Positions 25,782 through 35,086 are shown, counted from the stretch's first letter. The stretch is DNA of 41,720 bases from Flavobacterium sp. (GCA_014378065.1 JACMOK010000068.1:1-41720); one strand, 5' to 3'. Translations and numbers: made by a program. The notes: generated from the letters alone by a model not told the origin.

Positions 25782-26825
25782 ATGATACCAACAAAAGGTT
25801 ATGCAGTAGAAGATGCCCAATCCAATTTAGCACCCTGGGAATTCGAACGACGAGAGGTGGGCCCGCACGATGTGCAGTTTGACATTCAGTTTTGTGGCGT
25901 TTGCCATAGTGATTTGCACCAGATTAAAGATGACTGGGGAGGGTCAATTTTCCCAATGGTTCCCGGACACGAGATTGTAGGAAAAGTGATTCAGGTAGGA
26001 AGCCAAGTCAAAAAGTTTAAAGTCGGTGACCTTGCCGGTACTGGTTGTTTGGTCGATTCTTGCCGTACGTGTGAAAACTGCCAGGAAGGGCTCGAGCAAT
26101 TTTGTCTCAAGGGAATGACCGCTACTTATAATAGCTTAGAGCAAGATGGCAAAACCCCAACCTACGGTGGCTACTCCAACACGATCGTAGTGCATGAAGA
26201 TTTTGTGCTCCACATTTCCAGCAAATTGCCATTGGCAGCGGTGGCGCCCCTGCTCTGCGCCGGAATTACGACCTATTCTCCGTTACGCTATTGGAAAGTT
26301 GGAAAAGGACACAAGCTCGCCGTATTAGGACTGGGAGGTTTGGGTCACATGGCTGTAAAATTCGGTGTGGCTTTTGGTGCCGAGGTAACGGTCTTAAGTA
26401 CTTCTCCGAAAAAAGAAGCCGACGCTAAAAAATTAGGGGCCCATAAATTTGTAGTCAGTACGGACGAAACGCAAATGAAAGACGTAAACGGATATTTCGA
26501 TTTCATTCTCGATACGGTCTCGGCGCCGCATGATTTGAATAGTTATCTGGCTTTGCTCAGAACCAATGGCACTCACATTTGTGTCGGGGTGCCACCCACG
26601 CCTTATGAGTTGCATGCTTTTAGTCTAATTGGAGGACGAAAAAGCTTAGTGGGTTCTTTGATAGGTGGATTACCGGAAACCCAAGAAATGTTAGATTACT
26701 GCGCAGCACACAACATCGTTTCAGAGATCGAAATGATCAATATAAAAGATATTCATGCTGCCTACGATAGAATGACAAGTGGGGATGTGCGCTACAGGTT
26801 TGTAATTGATATGGCCACATTGTAA
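25782..26825 (+). CDS. Zinc-dependent alcohol dehydrogenase (YahK/cinnamyl-alcohol type)
   Basis: This 347-residue NAD(P)-dependent medium-chain dehydrogenase reduces aldehydes or oxidises alcohols. The catalytic zinc ligands are in CGVCHSDLH (Cys41), PGHE (His63) and the later Cys in APLLCAGITTYSPLRYW. The structural zinc site is intact: Cys94, Cys97, Cys100 and Cys108. The nucleotide-binding motif is LGLGGLGHMAVKFG. The YSPLRYW signature places it with YahK and plant cinnamyl-alcohol dehydrogenases, which usually prefer NADPH. It has its own promoter and terminator, so it seems to be a single-gene unit. Confidence 0.93.
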   Translation: MIPTKGYAVEDAQSNLAPWEFERREVGPHDVQFDIQFCGVCHSDLHQIKDDWGGSIFPMVPGHEIVGKVIQVGSQVKKFKVGDLAGTGCLVDSCRTCENCQEGLEQFCLKGMTATYNSLEQDGKTPTYGGYSNTIVVHEDFVLHISSKLPLAAVAPLLCAGITTYSPLRYWKVGKGHKLAVLGLGGLGHMAVKFGVAFGAEVTVLSTSPKKEADAKKLGAHKFVVSTDETQMKDVNGYFDFILDTVSAPHDLNSYLALLRTNGTHICVGVPPTPYELHAFSLIGGRKSLVGSLIGGLPETQEMLDYCAAHNIVSEIEMINIKDIHAAYDRMTSGDVRYRFVIDMATL

Positions 26826-26846
26826 AAAAAACTCACATTAGACACT

Positions 26847-26877
26847 AAACCCATTATATTTTTTAATGGGTTTTTTT
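26847..26877 (+). terminator. Terminator after the alcohol dehydrogenase gene
   Basis: AAACCCATTA (26847-26856) pairs with TAATGGGTTT (26864-26873), and a T run to 26877 follows. The stop codon of the minus-strand pseudogene overlaps the stem, so the hairpin may serve both directions. Confidence 0.88.
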
Positions 26878-27181
26878 ATGCGAATTTTTGAGTTTATCCA
26901 AAATTTCATTGGTAGAATCCTCAGAATAAATACCATAGCCATTTACTAAAATACCTCTTACCAGCCGGTCTACCGAGGAAATAGCATAAAGTACCGCTTG
27001 GTCTGACGGCTCTTCATTGACATCGAAACGAAAGGATTTATTCAATAACAAAATCATGATGTAACAATTGATGGGCGCCATCAGTACTATGCAACAGATT
27101 TTCTTTAATATTGAAATCTGTAGTATAACCTTGATTTTTTAGGGCTTCAATGGCTTCAATTAAAGTTTCGTAAGCTTCCAT
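26863..27181 (-). pseudogene. Small gene broken by a +1 frameshift (PRPP synthetase-labelled family)
   Basis: The minus strand from ATG at 27181 reads MEAYETLIEAIEALKNQGYT, continues to LLHHDFVIE and meets TAA at 27038-27040. One base further on, another frame continues as KSFRFDVNEEPSDQAVLYAI and then RLVRGILVNGYGIYSE, ending at 26863. Joining the frames without one base gives about 105 residues, the usual length of a small flavobacterial family that databases often label phosphoribosylpyrophosphate synthetase, although it lacks that enzyme's domains. The break is a single-base insertion in an A/T-rich spot (GAATAAATCC). It may be a real mutation, a sequencing error or, less likely, programmed shifting. 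The second half alone could start at 27057 or 27081. Confidence 0.8.
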
Positions 27182-27262
27182 TTAAATAGGTGTTGTAGGA
27201 TTACAAGATAAGAATTATAAACGAGTGGAAAACAAAACGCATTTTTGTTAAGCCTTTGGATG

Positions 27263-27556
27263 CTAGTCTTGGCGTATTTTATCATGAATATCATCCAAAA
27301 CCTTTTTTGACGTTAATTTTAAGAACAACACACTGCCGCAGATAATCACCGAGAGGGCATTTGACAAAATAATTGGCAAATCGTTGCGTTGGATGCCGTA
27401 GCCAATCCAAAACAGCAAACCGATTAATAATAAAGTATAGCTACTTGTAGAAACGCCTTTGGTTTCTTTGGTACGAATGATTTTTAAAGCTTGTGGGATA
27501 TTGGAAACTGAAGTAATTACAGCCGCCGACAATCCCAATAATTGAACGTAATCCAT
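27263..27556 (-). CDS. SemiSWEET family sugar transporter
   Basis: This 97-residue inner-membrane protein has three transmembrane helices (about 4-22, 39-56 and 62-81). The PQ motif at residues 21-22 lies in NIPQALKIIRTKETKGVS, diagnostic of SemiSWEET/PQ-loop proteins. Such proteins work as homodimers and pass small sugars such as sucrose or glucose down their gradient. The length is normal for the family. No partner gene is adjacent; the neighbour downstream is the frameshifted small gene. Confidence 0.93.
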   Translation of the reverse strand: MDYVQLLGLSAAVITSVSNIPQALKIIRTKETKGVSTSSYTLLLIGLLFWIGYGIQRNDLPIILSNALSVIICGSVLFLKLTSKKVLDDIHDKIRQD

Positions 27557-27741
27557 TCCTTCATCTTTTAAATTCGATTATAAAAATAACATCTGATCCT
27601 TCAAATCGTTGTTTTATTTATATAGGAATTTACAAAATTAAAATTGAAGATGGCGGTTTCTATCTTTTATCTCGCCAAATTAGTTATAACTTCCAACGGG
27701 CAAGTACAATAGCTGAAATACAATTTTTTATAAAAATTAAC

Positions 27742-27771
27742 TTGCACTTATCAATATTCGTTGTATATTTG
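27742..27771 (+). promoter_or_regulatory. Promoter of the initiator tRNA gene
   Basis: TTG (27742-27744), a 19-base spacer and TATATTTG (27764-27771) match the Bacteroidota consensus exactly. Transcription would start a few bases before the tRNA at 27783. Confidence 0.88.
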
Positions 27772-27782
27772 CACTCGAACAG

Positions 27783-27858
27783 CGCGGGATAGAGCAGTAG
27801 GCAGCTCGTCGGGCTCATAACCCGAAGGTCACAGGTTCGAGTCCTGTTCCCGCTACCA
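27783..27858 (+). tRNA. Initiator tRNA-fMet (CAT)
   Basis: This 76-base cloverleaf has an encoded CCA end. The acceptor stem CGCGGGA pairs with TCCCGCT except at 1-72, where C faces U. The missing 1-72 pair and the three G-C pairs next to the anticodon loop (GGG / CCC) are the marks of an initiator tRNA. The anticodon CAT is at 27816-27818. The D arm and the T arm (ACAGG TTCGAGT CCTGT) fold normally. The gene has its own promoter and terminator, upstream of era. Confidence 0.97.
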
Positions 27859-27862
27859 TGTT

Positions 27863-27892
27863 AAAAGCCATTCTGAAAAGAGTGGCTTTTTT
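27863..27892 (+). terminator. Terminator after the tRNA
   Basis: AAAAGCCATTCT pairs with AGAGTGGCTTTT (27863-27874 and 27879-27890, one T-G wobble) around a GAAA loop and is followed by T. It separates the tRNA from era. Confidence 0.9.
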
Positions 27893-27916
27893 AGTATCTA
27901 TCAAAAAATCATTTTT

Positions 27917-28798
27917 ATGTCACATAAAGCAGGATTTGTAAACATCATTGGAAATCCAAATGTAGGAAAATCAACACTTATGAATGCCTTTGTGGGCGAA
28001 CGTCTGTCTATTATTACCTCCAAGGCGCAAACCACCAGACACCGGATTTTAGGCATCGTCAATGGAGAAGATTTTCAGGTTATTCTTTCCGATACTCCCG
28101 GAATTATAAAACCGGCTTACGAAATGCAAGAATCAATGATGAACTTCGTCAAATCAGCTTTCGAAGATGCAGATATTTTGATTTATATGGTAGAAATTGG
28201 CGAACAAGAATTAAAAGATGAAGGTTTTTTTGATAAAATCATCCACGCCAAAATCCCCGTTTTATTGCTTCTAAATAAAATTGACAACTCCAACCAAGTT
28301 CAGCTAGAAGAACAAGTCGCTTTTTGGACAGAGAAAGTGCCCAATGCGGAAATTTTCCCCATATCAGCGCTAAAGAATTTTAACGTCCCTGAAGTTTTCA
28401 CAAGAATTATAGCCTTACTACCCGAATCACCAGCATATTATCCAAAAGATACGCTGACCGACAAGCCCGAACGGTTCTTTGTCAATGAAACCATTCGCGA
28501 AAAAATCCTACTCAATTACAGTAAAGAAATCCCATACGCGGTAGAAATCGTAACCGAAGAATTTGTCGAAGATGAGAATATTATCCGCATCCGATCTTTG
28601 ATCATGGTCGAACGCGAAACGCAAAAGGGAATTATTATCGGACACAAGGGTGCCGCATTAAAAAAGGTCGGCGTAGAATCGCGTGCCGATTTAGAGAAAT
28701 TTTTTGGCAAGCAAATCCACATTGAATTGTACGTAAAGGTCAATAAAAACTGGAGAAGCAACGCCAATATGCTTAAACGTTTCGGTTACAATCAATAA
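27917..28798 (+). CDS. era: GTPase Era
   Basis: Era is a GTPase that binds the 3' end of 16S rRNA and assists 30S assembly. The 293-residue protein has G1 GNPNVGKS (residues 12-19), the switch region TTRHRILGI, G3 DTPG (59-62) and G4 NKID. The C-terminal KH domain (about 200-293) includes the GHKGAALKKVG loop that contacts RNA. The length is normal. The gene starts 25 bases after the tRNA terminator. A palindromic element follows the stop. Confidence 0.98.
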   Translation: MSHKAGFVNIIGNPNVGKSTLMNAFVGERLSIITSKAQTTRHRILGIVNGEDFQVILSDTPGIIKPAYEMQESMMNFVKSAFEDADILIYMVEIGEQELKDEGFFDKIIHAKIPVLLLLNKIDNSNQVQLEEQVAFWTEKVPNAEIFPISALKNFNVPEVFTRIIALLPESPAYYPKDTLTDKPERFFVNETIREKILLNYSKEIPYAVEIVTEEFVEDENIIRIRSLIMVERETQKGIIIGHKGAALKKVGVESRADLEKFFGKQIHIELYVKVNKNWRSNANMLKRFGYNQ

Positions 28799-28804
28799 CT
28801 ATTT

Positions 28805-28871
28805 TTTGGGCGTGCCCCTGAGGGTCAGGCTCTTCGCAGTGCACGGCACTTTGCTTCTATCCTTCACGCAA
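28805..28871. repeat. Flavobacterial palindromic element, copy 3
   Basis: The element runs from TTTGGGCGTGCCCCTGAGGG, through GTCAGGCT and a GTGCACGGCAC hairpin, to CTATCCTTCACGCAA. It matches copy 2 (14474-14572) read from the other strand, but the middle is different and shorter. It lies between era and the convergent small membrane protein gene. Confidence 0.78.
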
Positions 28872-28883
28872 CCGCACTTGGAT

Positions 28884-29372
28884 TCATGTGGCTGAAATGG
28901 CCTCCACAAAATTATGCAACGCTTCCCTCTGTTGCATTCCTTTTCGTTTGAAGCGTTCAGAAATTAAATGCAAAGCCAGCCAAACCGAAATCATGGCAAA
29001 CATCGCCAACAATTGCAAATTAAAATTATGACCTCCATGATATTTGATACCAGCCACCATTAACGCAACTAAAAATACGGCAATACTGCCAATCTGAATA
29101 ATAAGAAAGACCGTCCAAAGCAATGGGTTTTCGGCAAATTCGCCTCTAATAAAAGTCTGGTTGTTTGCATGTTCAATTCGCAAATGCAGCATCGGGGACC
29201 AAAAGTGTTGTTTTTTTTGCCCCAATTCGACCCAAATGTGATTGCCGTTGCTACGGATATCATACTCGGTTTTTGACGTTCCTTGCAGTTTGTCGCAAAC
29301 TGCTTTAACGGATTCGGGTGAGTGTAAACTTATTTTCTCAAAAGGAGCGTCAAATTTTTTATCAATTTTCAT
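28884..29372 (-). CDS. Hypothetical two-helix membrane protein
   Basis: This 162-residue protein is not one that I recognise. The N-terminal about 80 residues are soluble and mixed alpha/beta. Two hydrophobic helices follow at about residues 83-108 (LLWTVFLIIQIGSIAVFLVA) and 117-137 (LQLLAMFAMISVWLALHLI). The C-terminus is basic and presumably cytoplasmic. No signal peptide is present, so the N-terminal domain is probably cytoplasmic. It is convergent with era, separated by a palindromic element. Confidence 0.72.
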   Translation of the reverse strand: MKIDKKFDAPFEKISLHSPESVKAVCDKLQGTSKTEYDIRSNGNHIWVELGQKKQHFWSPMLHLRIEHANNQTFIRGEFAENPLLWTVFLIIQIGSIAVFLVALMVAGIKYHGGHNFNLQLLAMFAMISVWLALHLISERFKRKGMQQREALHNFVEAISAT

Positions 29373-29463
29373 AATAGTTCAATTAGATGGGACAATTACC
29401 TAACGAAAAGCCATTCTGTTATATTTGTTAAAAAAGGTTAAACTATGCGTTATAAAAAAAGGC

Positions 29464-29493
29464 TGGTATTTTGTTTTTGAAACCTTACCTTTG
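29464..29493 (+). promoter_or_regulatory. Candidate promoter of der
   Basis: TGG (29464-29466), a 19-base spacer and a perfect TACCTTTG box (29486-29493) lie about 50 bases before the der ATG. Another perfect -7 box, TATATTTG, is at 29420-29427 but has no -33 partner. Confidence 0.5.
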
Positions 29494-29544
29494 CAACCCG
29501 AAACCGGCAAACGCCGAACTGACGAAGTAAATATTTTAAAAAGA

Positions 29545-30858
29545 ATGACGAATAATATTGTGGCCATTGTAGGAAGACCAAACGTTGGAAAATCAACACT
29601 TTTTAACCGGCTGATACAGAGAAGAGAAGCTATTGTAGATTCGATTTCGGGGGTGACCCGAGACCGGAATTATGGCAAAAGTGAATGGAATGGAAAAGAA
29701 TTTTCGGTAATCGATACGGGAGGTTATGTTCGTGGGTCAGATGATATTTTTGAAGGAGAGATCAGAAAACAAGTGGAACTTGCGATAGATGAAGCCGACG
29801 TGATTATTTTTGTAGTTGATGTTGAAGAAGGCATTACGCCGATGGATGACGCGGTCGCAAAAATGCTTCGCAAAGTAACCAAGCCTGTTTTGTTGGCTGT
29901 CAATAAAGTCGATAATTCGATGCGGGAGAAAGACGCAATTGAATTTTACAATTTAGGTTTGGGAGAGTATTATACTTTTGCGAGTATCTCCGGAAGCGGA
30001 ACAGGCGATTTGCTTGATGCGTTAATCGATGCTTTTCCGGTAAAGCCAGAGCCGGTGCAGGATGAAATTGTGCTACCACGCTTTGCGGTGGTGGGAAGAC
30101 CAAATGCCGGAAAATCAAGTTTTATCAATGCTTTAATTGGTAAAGAGCGATTTATGGTAACCGATATTGCAGGAACAACAAGGGATTCCATTGATACCAA
30201 ATTCGACCGTTTCGGATTTGAATTTAACTTGGTCGATACTGCCGGAATTCGTCGGAAGGCCAAAGTGAAAGAAGATCTCGAATTTTATTCGGTGATGCGT
30301 TCGGTTCGAGCCATAGAACATGCCGACATTTGTATATTAATTATTGACGCCACCAGAGGGTTTGAAGGACAAGACCAAAGCATTTTCTGGCTGGCAGAAA
30401 AAAATAGGAAAGGCGTCGTAATTCTAGTCAACAAATGGGATCTTGTTGAAAAGGACACCATGTCGACGCGTGACTACGAAGAAAAAATCCGAAAGGAATT
30501 AATGCCTTTTACCGATGTGCCGATTTTATTCGTGTCCGCTTTAACAAAACAACGGCTACTGAAAGCACTTGAAACGACCGTTCAGGTTTTTGAGAACAGA
30601 AAGCAACGCATTCCCACTTCCAAATTTAATGACCACATGCTCAAAGTGATCGAAGGCTATCCGCCACCCGCTTTGAAAGGAAAATATGTTAAAATAAAAT
30701 ATTGTATGCAGTTGCCAACACCGACGCCACAATTTGTCTTTTTTGCTAATTTGCCTCAATATGTCAAAGAAGCTTACAAGCGTTTCTTAGAAAATAAGAT
30801 TAGGGAAAACTGGGACTTTTCTGGCGTTCCAATTGATATTTACATCCGAGAAAAATAA
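29545..30858 (+). CDS. der: GTPase Der (EngA)
   Basis: Der is a double-GTPase needed for 50S subunit maturation. The ATG at 29545 (437 residues) is chosen because [20 protein letters not shown] is the usual N-terminus; the frame upstream to 29425 overlaps promoter-like boxes. The first G domain has GRPNVGKS at residues 10-17, DTGG and NKVD. The second has [17 protein letters not shown] and NKWDLVE. The C-terminal KH-like domain runs from about 350, including [15 protein letters not shown] residues. The order fits Der, and the length is normal. Confidence 0.98.
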   Translation: MTNNIVAIVGRPNVGKSTLFNRLIQRREAIVDSISGVTRDRNYGKSEWNGKEFSVIDTGGYVRGSDDIFEGEIRKQVELAIDEADVIIFVVDVEEGITPMDDAVAKMLRKVTKPVLLAVNKVDNSMREKDAIEFYNLGLGEYYTFASISGSGTGDLLDALIDAFPVKPEPVQDEIVLPRFAVVGRPNAGKSSFINALIGKERFMVTDIAGTTRDSIDTKFDRFGFEFNLVDTAGIRRKAKVKEDLEFYSVMRSVRAIEHADICILIIDATRGFEGQDQSIFWLAEKNRKGVVILVNKWDLVEKDTMSTRDYEEKIRKELMPFTDVPILFVSALTKQRLLKALETTVQVFENRKQRIPTSKFNDHMLKVIEGYPPPALKGKYVKIKYCMQLPTPTPQFVFFANLPQYVKEAYKRFLENKIRENWDFSGVPIDIYIREK

Positions 30859-30951
30859 AATTGTTAAAATTTTAGTAAGAAATTTTTTCTTTAAATACTA
30901 AATGACTTAATTCGTTGTTGTTATTTCCGGTCCTAACAACGATATTTTTTT

Positions 30952-33732
30952 ATGCCGAAATACTTTCTATTCTTAGCTTTTTTAATCAGTTGCACTGGAA
31001 TTTCGCAAAACGCCATCGCCATCAAAGGAAAAATATGCGACAGTAAATCGCAGCTACCTCTGGAAGCGGCAACCGTTTACTTATCTTCATCAGCAGATTC
31101 GACCGTAATCGACTATACCATCACCGATAAGAAGGGTGCTTTTTTAATGAACACCCGCAAAATAACGAAACCATTTTTCTTAAAGGTTTCTTATGTAGGC
31201 TACCAAACCTACAAACAACAACTTTCATTTCTTTCAGACAATATTGATTTCGGAGTCATAACGCTCGTTGAAAACAGTAATACTCTGGGCGAAGTGGTGG
31301 TAAAAAGTGAAGTGCCACCGATTCGAATTAAGAAAGATACATTAGAATTTAATGCCTCTTCCTTTAAAGTTCGTCCCGACTCCAACGTGCAAACATTACT
31401 AAAGCAATTGCCGGGAGTTGAAATTTCCGAAGACGGAAAAATCACCGTTAATGGAAAAGAAGTCAATCAGGTTTTAGTCAATGGCCAGCCCTTTTTTGAT
31501 AAGGATGGAAAGATCGCTTTGCAAAGTTTGCCTTCTGAAATTATCAATAAAGTACAGATTACTGACACCAAAACAAAAAAAGAGGAGCTTACCAAATCAG
31601 CAGCCAGTTCGAATAACGCAAGCATTAATCTGACTATTGACGAAGAAAAAAACAAGGGACTTTTTGGGAAATTTATGGGCGGCTACGGTACTGACGATCG
31701 TTATGAAAGTAGTGCACTAGTCAATTATTTTAAGAAAAAGAGAAAAATAAGCATATTGGCTTCGTCAAATAATATTAATGCGACAGGCTTTTCAATGGAT
31801 GAGGTTTTTGACAATATGGGCGGCGGCCGCAACGAAAATGTTTACATCAATAATGATGGTTCTTATGGTATTGGAAACCTCCGATTTGGTGGCGGCAAAG
31901 GCATCATCCGTTCAAATATGGTTGGCCTGAATTACGCCGATCAGTGGTTGAAGAATTTTGACACGAGCGGCAATTACTTTTTTACGAACGCGACTGGCGA
32001 AAATCAAAACCGTACCAAGTGGGTTAAATTGCTGCCGGCGGGCAATCAGACAACGATTTCCAACAATACTACCAGCGAGGAAAGTTTTGGACACAACTTA
32101 AATTTTAATTTTGAGTATAAGGTTGATTCCACTGCTACCTTTGTAATGACAACTAAATTTTCAGAGGCAAACACGAAAAACAAGGGAGTGTCTTCTGAGT
32201 CGACAGCCGATGACTCGAACCAACTCCTTAATGACAATGCGTCGCAGGTTTCAGATAATAGCGACAAGACCAATTTTAGCAATACCATCAATTTTAATAA
32301 AACCTTTGCCCGAAAGGGACGATATGTCAATGTGATGTTTGAAAATATAAATGCAAATGAAGATGTGGGTGGCTTGAATAAATCGGTCACGCGTTTTTAC
32401 CAAAATAGCGATGCGGATGATGTGCGCGATCAGATACGCAAAAACCGAAATAATAAAGATTCCTATGCAACTGAAATTGAGTTTGCCGAACCAATAAAAG
32501 ATTCCCTCAATCTAAGGCTGGGCGTCTATGCCCGCTGGGAAAAAGTTTCAGAAGATCAGAAAACCTATGATTTTGACACTGTTTTAGATTCGTATACCGC
32601 AGTTAATGATCCCCAAACCAATTTTTTTTCCTCCACAATGAAATTGATCACTCCAAAATCAGGATTTACGATTCAGAAAAGTAAATTTAATTTTGATTTT
32701 TCTGTAGGAACCACTATTTCCCAAATGGATAATTATTCGCGTTATTTGGGAACCAGTACGGTGCTGAATCGGACTTATATCTTTCCGTATATGACCACTT
32801 ATGGAAGCTACCGCTTTAGCAAATCCAAATCGCTGCGCCTGAGTTATGAATACCTGGCCGGCTTTCCCTCGGCATTGCAGCTATTGCCCATCGAAAATTT
32901 AGCTGATCCGCTCAATACATTTGTGGGCAATCAAAATCTTAAGATAGACGATGGTCACAACGCCAACGTCGGATACAATAATTACGATTACGCCACTCGC
33001 TCGGGTTATACGATTTATGCCGGAGGAAGTTACTACAATACTCAAAGGGTTACGGCGACGCTTTTTGACAGCAGCGGCAAACGAACCACCAGTTATGACA
33101 ATGTTTCTGGCACTTATGAAACCTACGGTGGATTTCATTGGAATAAATCTATAAAAAAGGAAGCGCATACTTTTAGAATCATGATTGGATTGAATTCAGC
33201 GCTCAGTAAATCGAAAGGATTTACCAATTCAAAACTGTTTGAAGCCAATTCGGTAGAGTTAAAGCCGCGGGTTAACTTCAATTATGATTATGGAGAATTG
33301 CTGACGATCAATCCTTCTTATTCGCTTACCTATAACGAAAGCAAATATACCAACTATACGGTGCGCAGTGCGTCGAATGTATTGCACAAATTCAACATTC
33401 AAACCACCAATTACTGGCCAAAGAATTGGGTTTTTGGCAATGATTTTGGGTATTCATACAATTCCAATATCGTCGATGGTTTCAAAAAAGATTTTTATTT
33501 GTGGAATTCAAGTCTGGCCTACAGTTTTTTCAATAAAAAATTCACAGCCAAAGTAAAAGTGTACGATGTTTTAAACCAAAATCAAAGTGCAACCAGGACA
33601 ATAACGCCGAATGCCATCAGAGATGAGGAAAATGTGGTTTTAAAGCGATATGCGATGTTCTCTTTAACGTATAAAATTGAAAGATTTGCGGGTAAAGAAA
33701 AACCTTCAGAAAAGCGTTTTATGATGTATTAG
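30952..33732 (+). CDS. TonB-receptor-like outer-membrane beta-barrel protein
   Basis: This 926-residue protein has a Sec signal peptide (MPKYFLFLAFLISCTGIS; the Cys is probably not lipidated). A carboxypeptidase-regulatory-like beta-sandwich follows at about residues 24-105 (AIKGKICDSKSQLPLEAATV). A plug-like segment covers about 120-230, with LLKQLPGVEISEDGKITVNG and VNQVLVNGQPFFDKDG. The rest forms many amphipathic strands of an outer-membrane barrel with Asn/Gly-rich loops. It matches the outer membrane beta-barrel family related to SusC/TonB-dependent receptors. No clear TonB box and no adjacent SusD partner are seen, so the substrate is unknown. It starts 93 bases after der. Confidence 0.9.
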   Translation: MPKYFLFLAFLISCTGISQNAIAIKGKICDSKSQLPLEAATVYLSSSADSTVIDYTITDKKGAFLMNTRKITKPFFLKVSYVGYQTYKQQLSFLSDNIDFGVITLVENSNTLGEVVVKSEVPPIRIKKDTLEFNASSFKVRPDSNVQTLLKQLPGVEISEDGKITVNGKEVNQVLVNGQPFFDKDGKIALQSLPSEIINKVQITDTKTKKEELTKSAASSNNASINLTIDEEKNKGLFGKFMGGYGTDDRYESSALVNYFKKKRKISILASSNNINATGFSMDEVFDNMGGGRNENVYINNDGSYGIGNLRFGGGKGIIRSNMVGLNYADQWLKNFDTSGNYFFTNATGENQNRTKWVKLLPAGNQTTISNNTTSEESFGHNLNFNFEYKVDSTATFVMTTKFSEANTKNKGVSSESTADDSNQLLNDNASQVSDNSDKTNFSNTINFNKTFARKGRYVNVMFENINANEDVGGLNKSVTRFYQNSDADDVRDQIRKNRNNKDSYATEIEFAEPIKDSLNLRLGVYARWEKVSEDQKTYDFDTVLDSYTAVNDPQTNFFSSTMKLITPKSGFTIQKSKFNFDFSVGTTISQMDNYSRYLGTSTVLNRTYIFPYMTTYGSYRFSKSKSLRLSYEYLAGFPSALQLLPIENLADPLNTFVGNQNLKIDDGHNANVGYNNYDYATRSGYTIYAGGSYYNTQRVTATLFDSSGKRTTSYDNVSGTYETYGGFHWNKSIKKEAHTFRIMIGLNSALSKSKGFTNSKLFEANSVELKPRVNFNYDYGELLTINPSYSLTYNESKYTNYTVRSASNVLHKFNIQTTNYWPKNWVFGNDFGYSYNSNIVDGFKKDFYLWNSSLAYSFFNKKFTAKVKVYDVLNQNQSATRTITPNAIRDEENVVLKRYAMFSLTYKIERFAGKEKPSEKRFMMY

Positions 33733-33765
33733 ATGTATCTGTTTCAGAAAATGTAGTTGTATAGG

Positions 33766-34569
33766 CTACCAGCTTCCGCCGCTTCCGCCGCCACTAAAAC
33801 CGCCACCGCCGAAGCCGCCGCCAAAGCCACCGCCTCCGCCACCGCCAAATCCGCCACCCGAAGCACCGCCAAATCCACCGCTGCTTCTGCCCAAACTACT
33901 CAGCAGAATGACATCCATCAAACTAGGGCCACCGCTCGAACTGCCAGAATTCCCACCATTATTTTTTCTTCTCGAAATCAACACCAAAATTACAACGATG
34001 ATCACGATGATGGGTAAAATGGGAATTTTTTGATTTTTATTTTGTTTTCTTTCGCCTTTATATTTGCCTTTAAAAACATTAAAAATCGCATCTGCACCTT
34101 TATCTAAACCATTATAATAACTCCCCGCCTTAAATTCTGGAATGATAATGTTGCGGGCAATCTCGCCTCCAATTCCGGCGGTCAGGCGGTCTTCCAGTCC
34201 GTAACCGGCCGAGATCCAGATTTTTCTTTCGGCTTTGGCCAATAGAATAACCACGCCATTGTCGTTTTCCTTAGAGCCACCTATTCCCCAAGTTTGTCCC
34301 CATTTCGGCGTTAGAATTCCGATGTCTTCTCCTTCTAGGGTTTCAATCGTGATTACTACAATTTGGGTCGAAGTGGAATCAGAATAGCGGATTAGTTTTT
34401 CTTCCAATTGGGCCTTTTCGGCTGCGCTCAAAACATTGGCATAATCGTAAACAGATGTCTGTAAACTCGGTTTTTCAGGAATTGTAAACTGAGCAAAACC
34501 AATCGAAGCGCAAAAAAATGAAAGCAGTAGTGTAAATAAGATCGGAGCATTTAATTTTTGTAAAGCCAT
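33766..34569 (-). CDS. TPM-domain protein with glycine-rich tail (YgcG type)
   Basis: This 267-residue protein has a signal peptide (MALQKLNAPILFTLLLSFFC, then ASIGFAQ) and a TPM domain at about 35-160 (VYDYANVLSAAEKAQLEEKL; WGIGGSKENDNGVVILLAK). A transmembrane helix lies at about 183-200, and a highly glycine-rich C-terminus follows from about 207 (GGGFGGG repeats, ending GGSGGSW). TPM domains form a thioredoxin-unrelated alpha/beta fold whose role is not settled; in plants one acts in photosystem II repair. Its ATG overlaps the stop of the upstream TPM gene by 1 base, which suggests coupled translation. It is third in the lemA-TPM-TPM operon. Confidence 0.9.
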   Translation of the reverse strand: MALQKLNAPILFTLLLSFFCASIGFAQFTIPEKPSLQTSVYDYANVLSAAEKAQLEEKLIRYSDSTSTQIVVITIETLEGEDIGILTPKWGQTWGIGGSKENDNGVVILLAKAERKIWISAGYGLEDRLTAGIGGEIARNIIIPEFKAGSYYNGLDKGADAIFNVFKGKYKGERKQNKNQKIPILPIIVIIVVILVLISRRKNNGGNSGSSSGGPSLMDVILLSSLGRSSGGFGGASGGGFGGGGGGGFGGGFGGGGFSGGGSGGSW

Positions 34570-35006
34570 TATCCTTTTGAAATTTCGTTAGACAATTCAT
34601 CCGTGTCCTTCTCATCGAAAGGAAAATATTTTTGCAATTGGGCGCCGGCTTTACTGATGCCATCAATTAAACCTTGTTTAAAATGTCCGTCTTTGAACTG
34701 AGCCGCCATGGCTTCCTTTGTACTATCCCAAAAATCTGTTGTGACAAGATCGTTAATACCTTTATCGCCACAAATAACAAAGGCTTGATCTTTTACAGCC
34801 ACATAAATCAACACGCCATTTTTAAGTTCGGTTTCATCCATCTTCAACAAATGAAAAACCTCTAATGCGCGATCGAACGCGGCGAGGGTCGTTGTTTTTT
34901 CTATGTGCACTCTAATTTCGCCAGAAGTTTCTTTTTCGGCTAAGCGAATGGCTTCGACCACAGCTTGCTCTTCTTCTTTCGTTAAAAAATCTTCTACTTT
35001 TGACAT
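34569..35006 (-). CDS. TPM-domain protein, short form
   Basis: This 145-residue protein consists of a TPM domain alone, without signal peptide, membrane helix or glycine-rich tail. I chose the ATG at 35006 (MSKVEDFLTKEEEQAVVEAI), because the 15 residues upstream look like leader sequence. Conserved blocks are EKETSGEIRVHIEKTT, LKNGVLIYVAVKDQAFVICG and FKQGLIDGISKAGAQLQKYF. It is the middle gene between lemA and the larger TPM protein, with a TAATG overlap to the latter. It probably acts in the cytoplasm or at the membrane with them. Confidence 0.88.
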   Translation of the reverse strand: MSKVEDFLTKEEEQAVVEAIRLAEKETSGEIRVHIEKTTTLAAFDRALEVFHLLKMDETELKNGVLIYVAVKDQAFVICGDKGINDLVTTDFWDSTKEAMAAQFKDGHFKQGLIDGISKAGAQLQKYFPFDEKDTDELSNEISKG

Positions 35007-35086
35007 ATTACCTATTTTATACAGACAGTACACAGCGGCTCCATTATTCAAAATAAGGAACCACTATGAAATGCTGCAATGACTTT

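Noticed and set aside
29425..29544. N-terminal extension of Der by 40 codons
   Set aside because: Der proteins start at the G1 region encoded from 29545, and the extension overlaps promoter-like boxes.
30952..33732. SusC/SusD nutrient-uptake locus
   Set aside because: The barrel protein has no adjacent SusD-like lipoprotein and no glycan-degrading enzyme beside it.
33757..34017. Plus-strand open frame rich in Ala and Thr
   Set aside because: It is the complement of the glycine-rich tail of the TPM protein; the codon bias of Gly repeats keeps it open.
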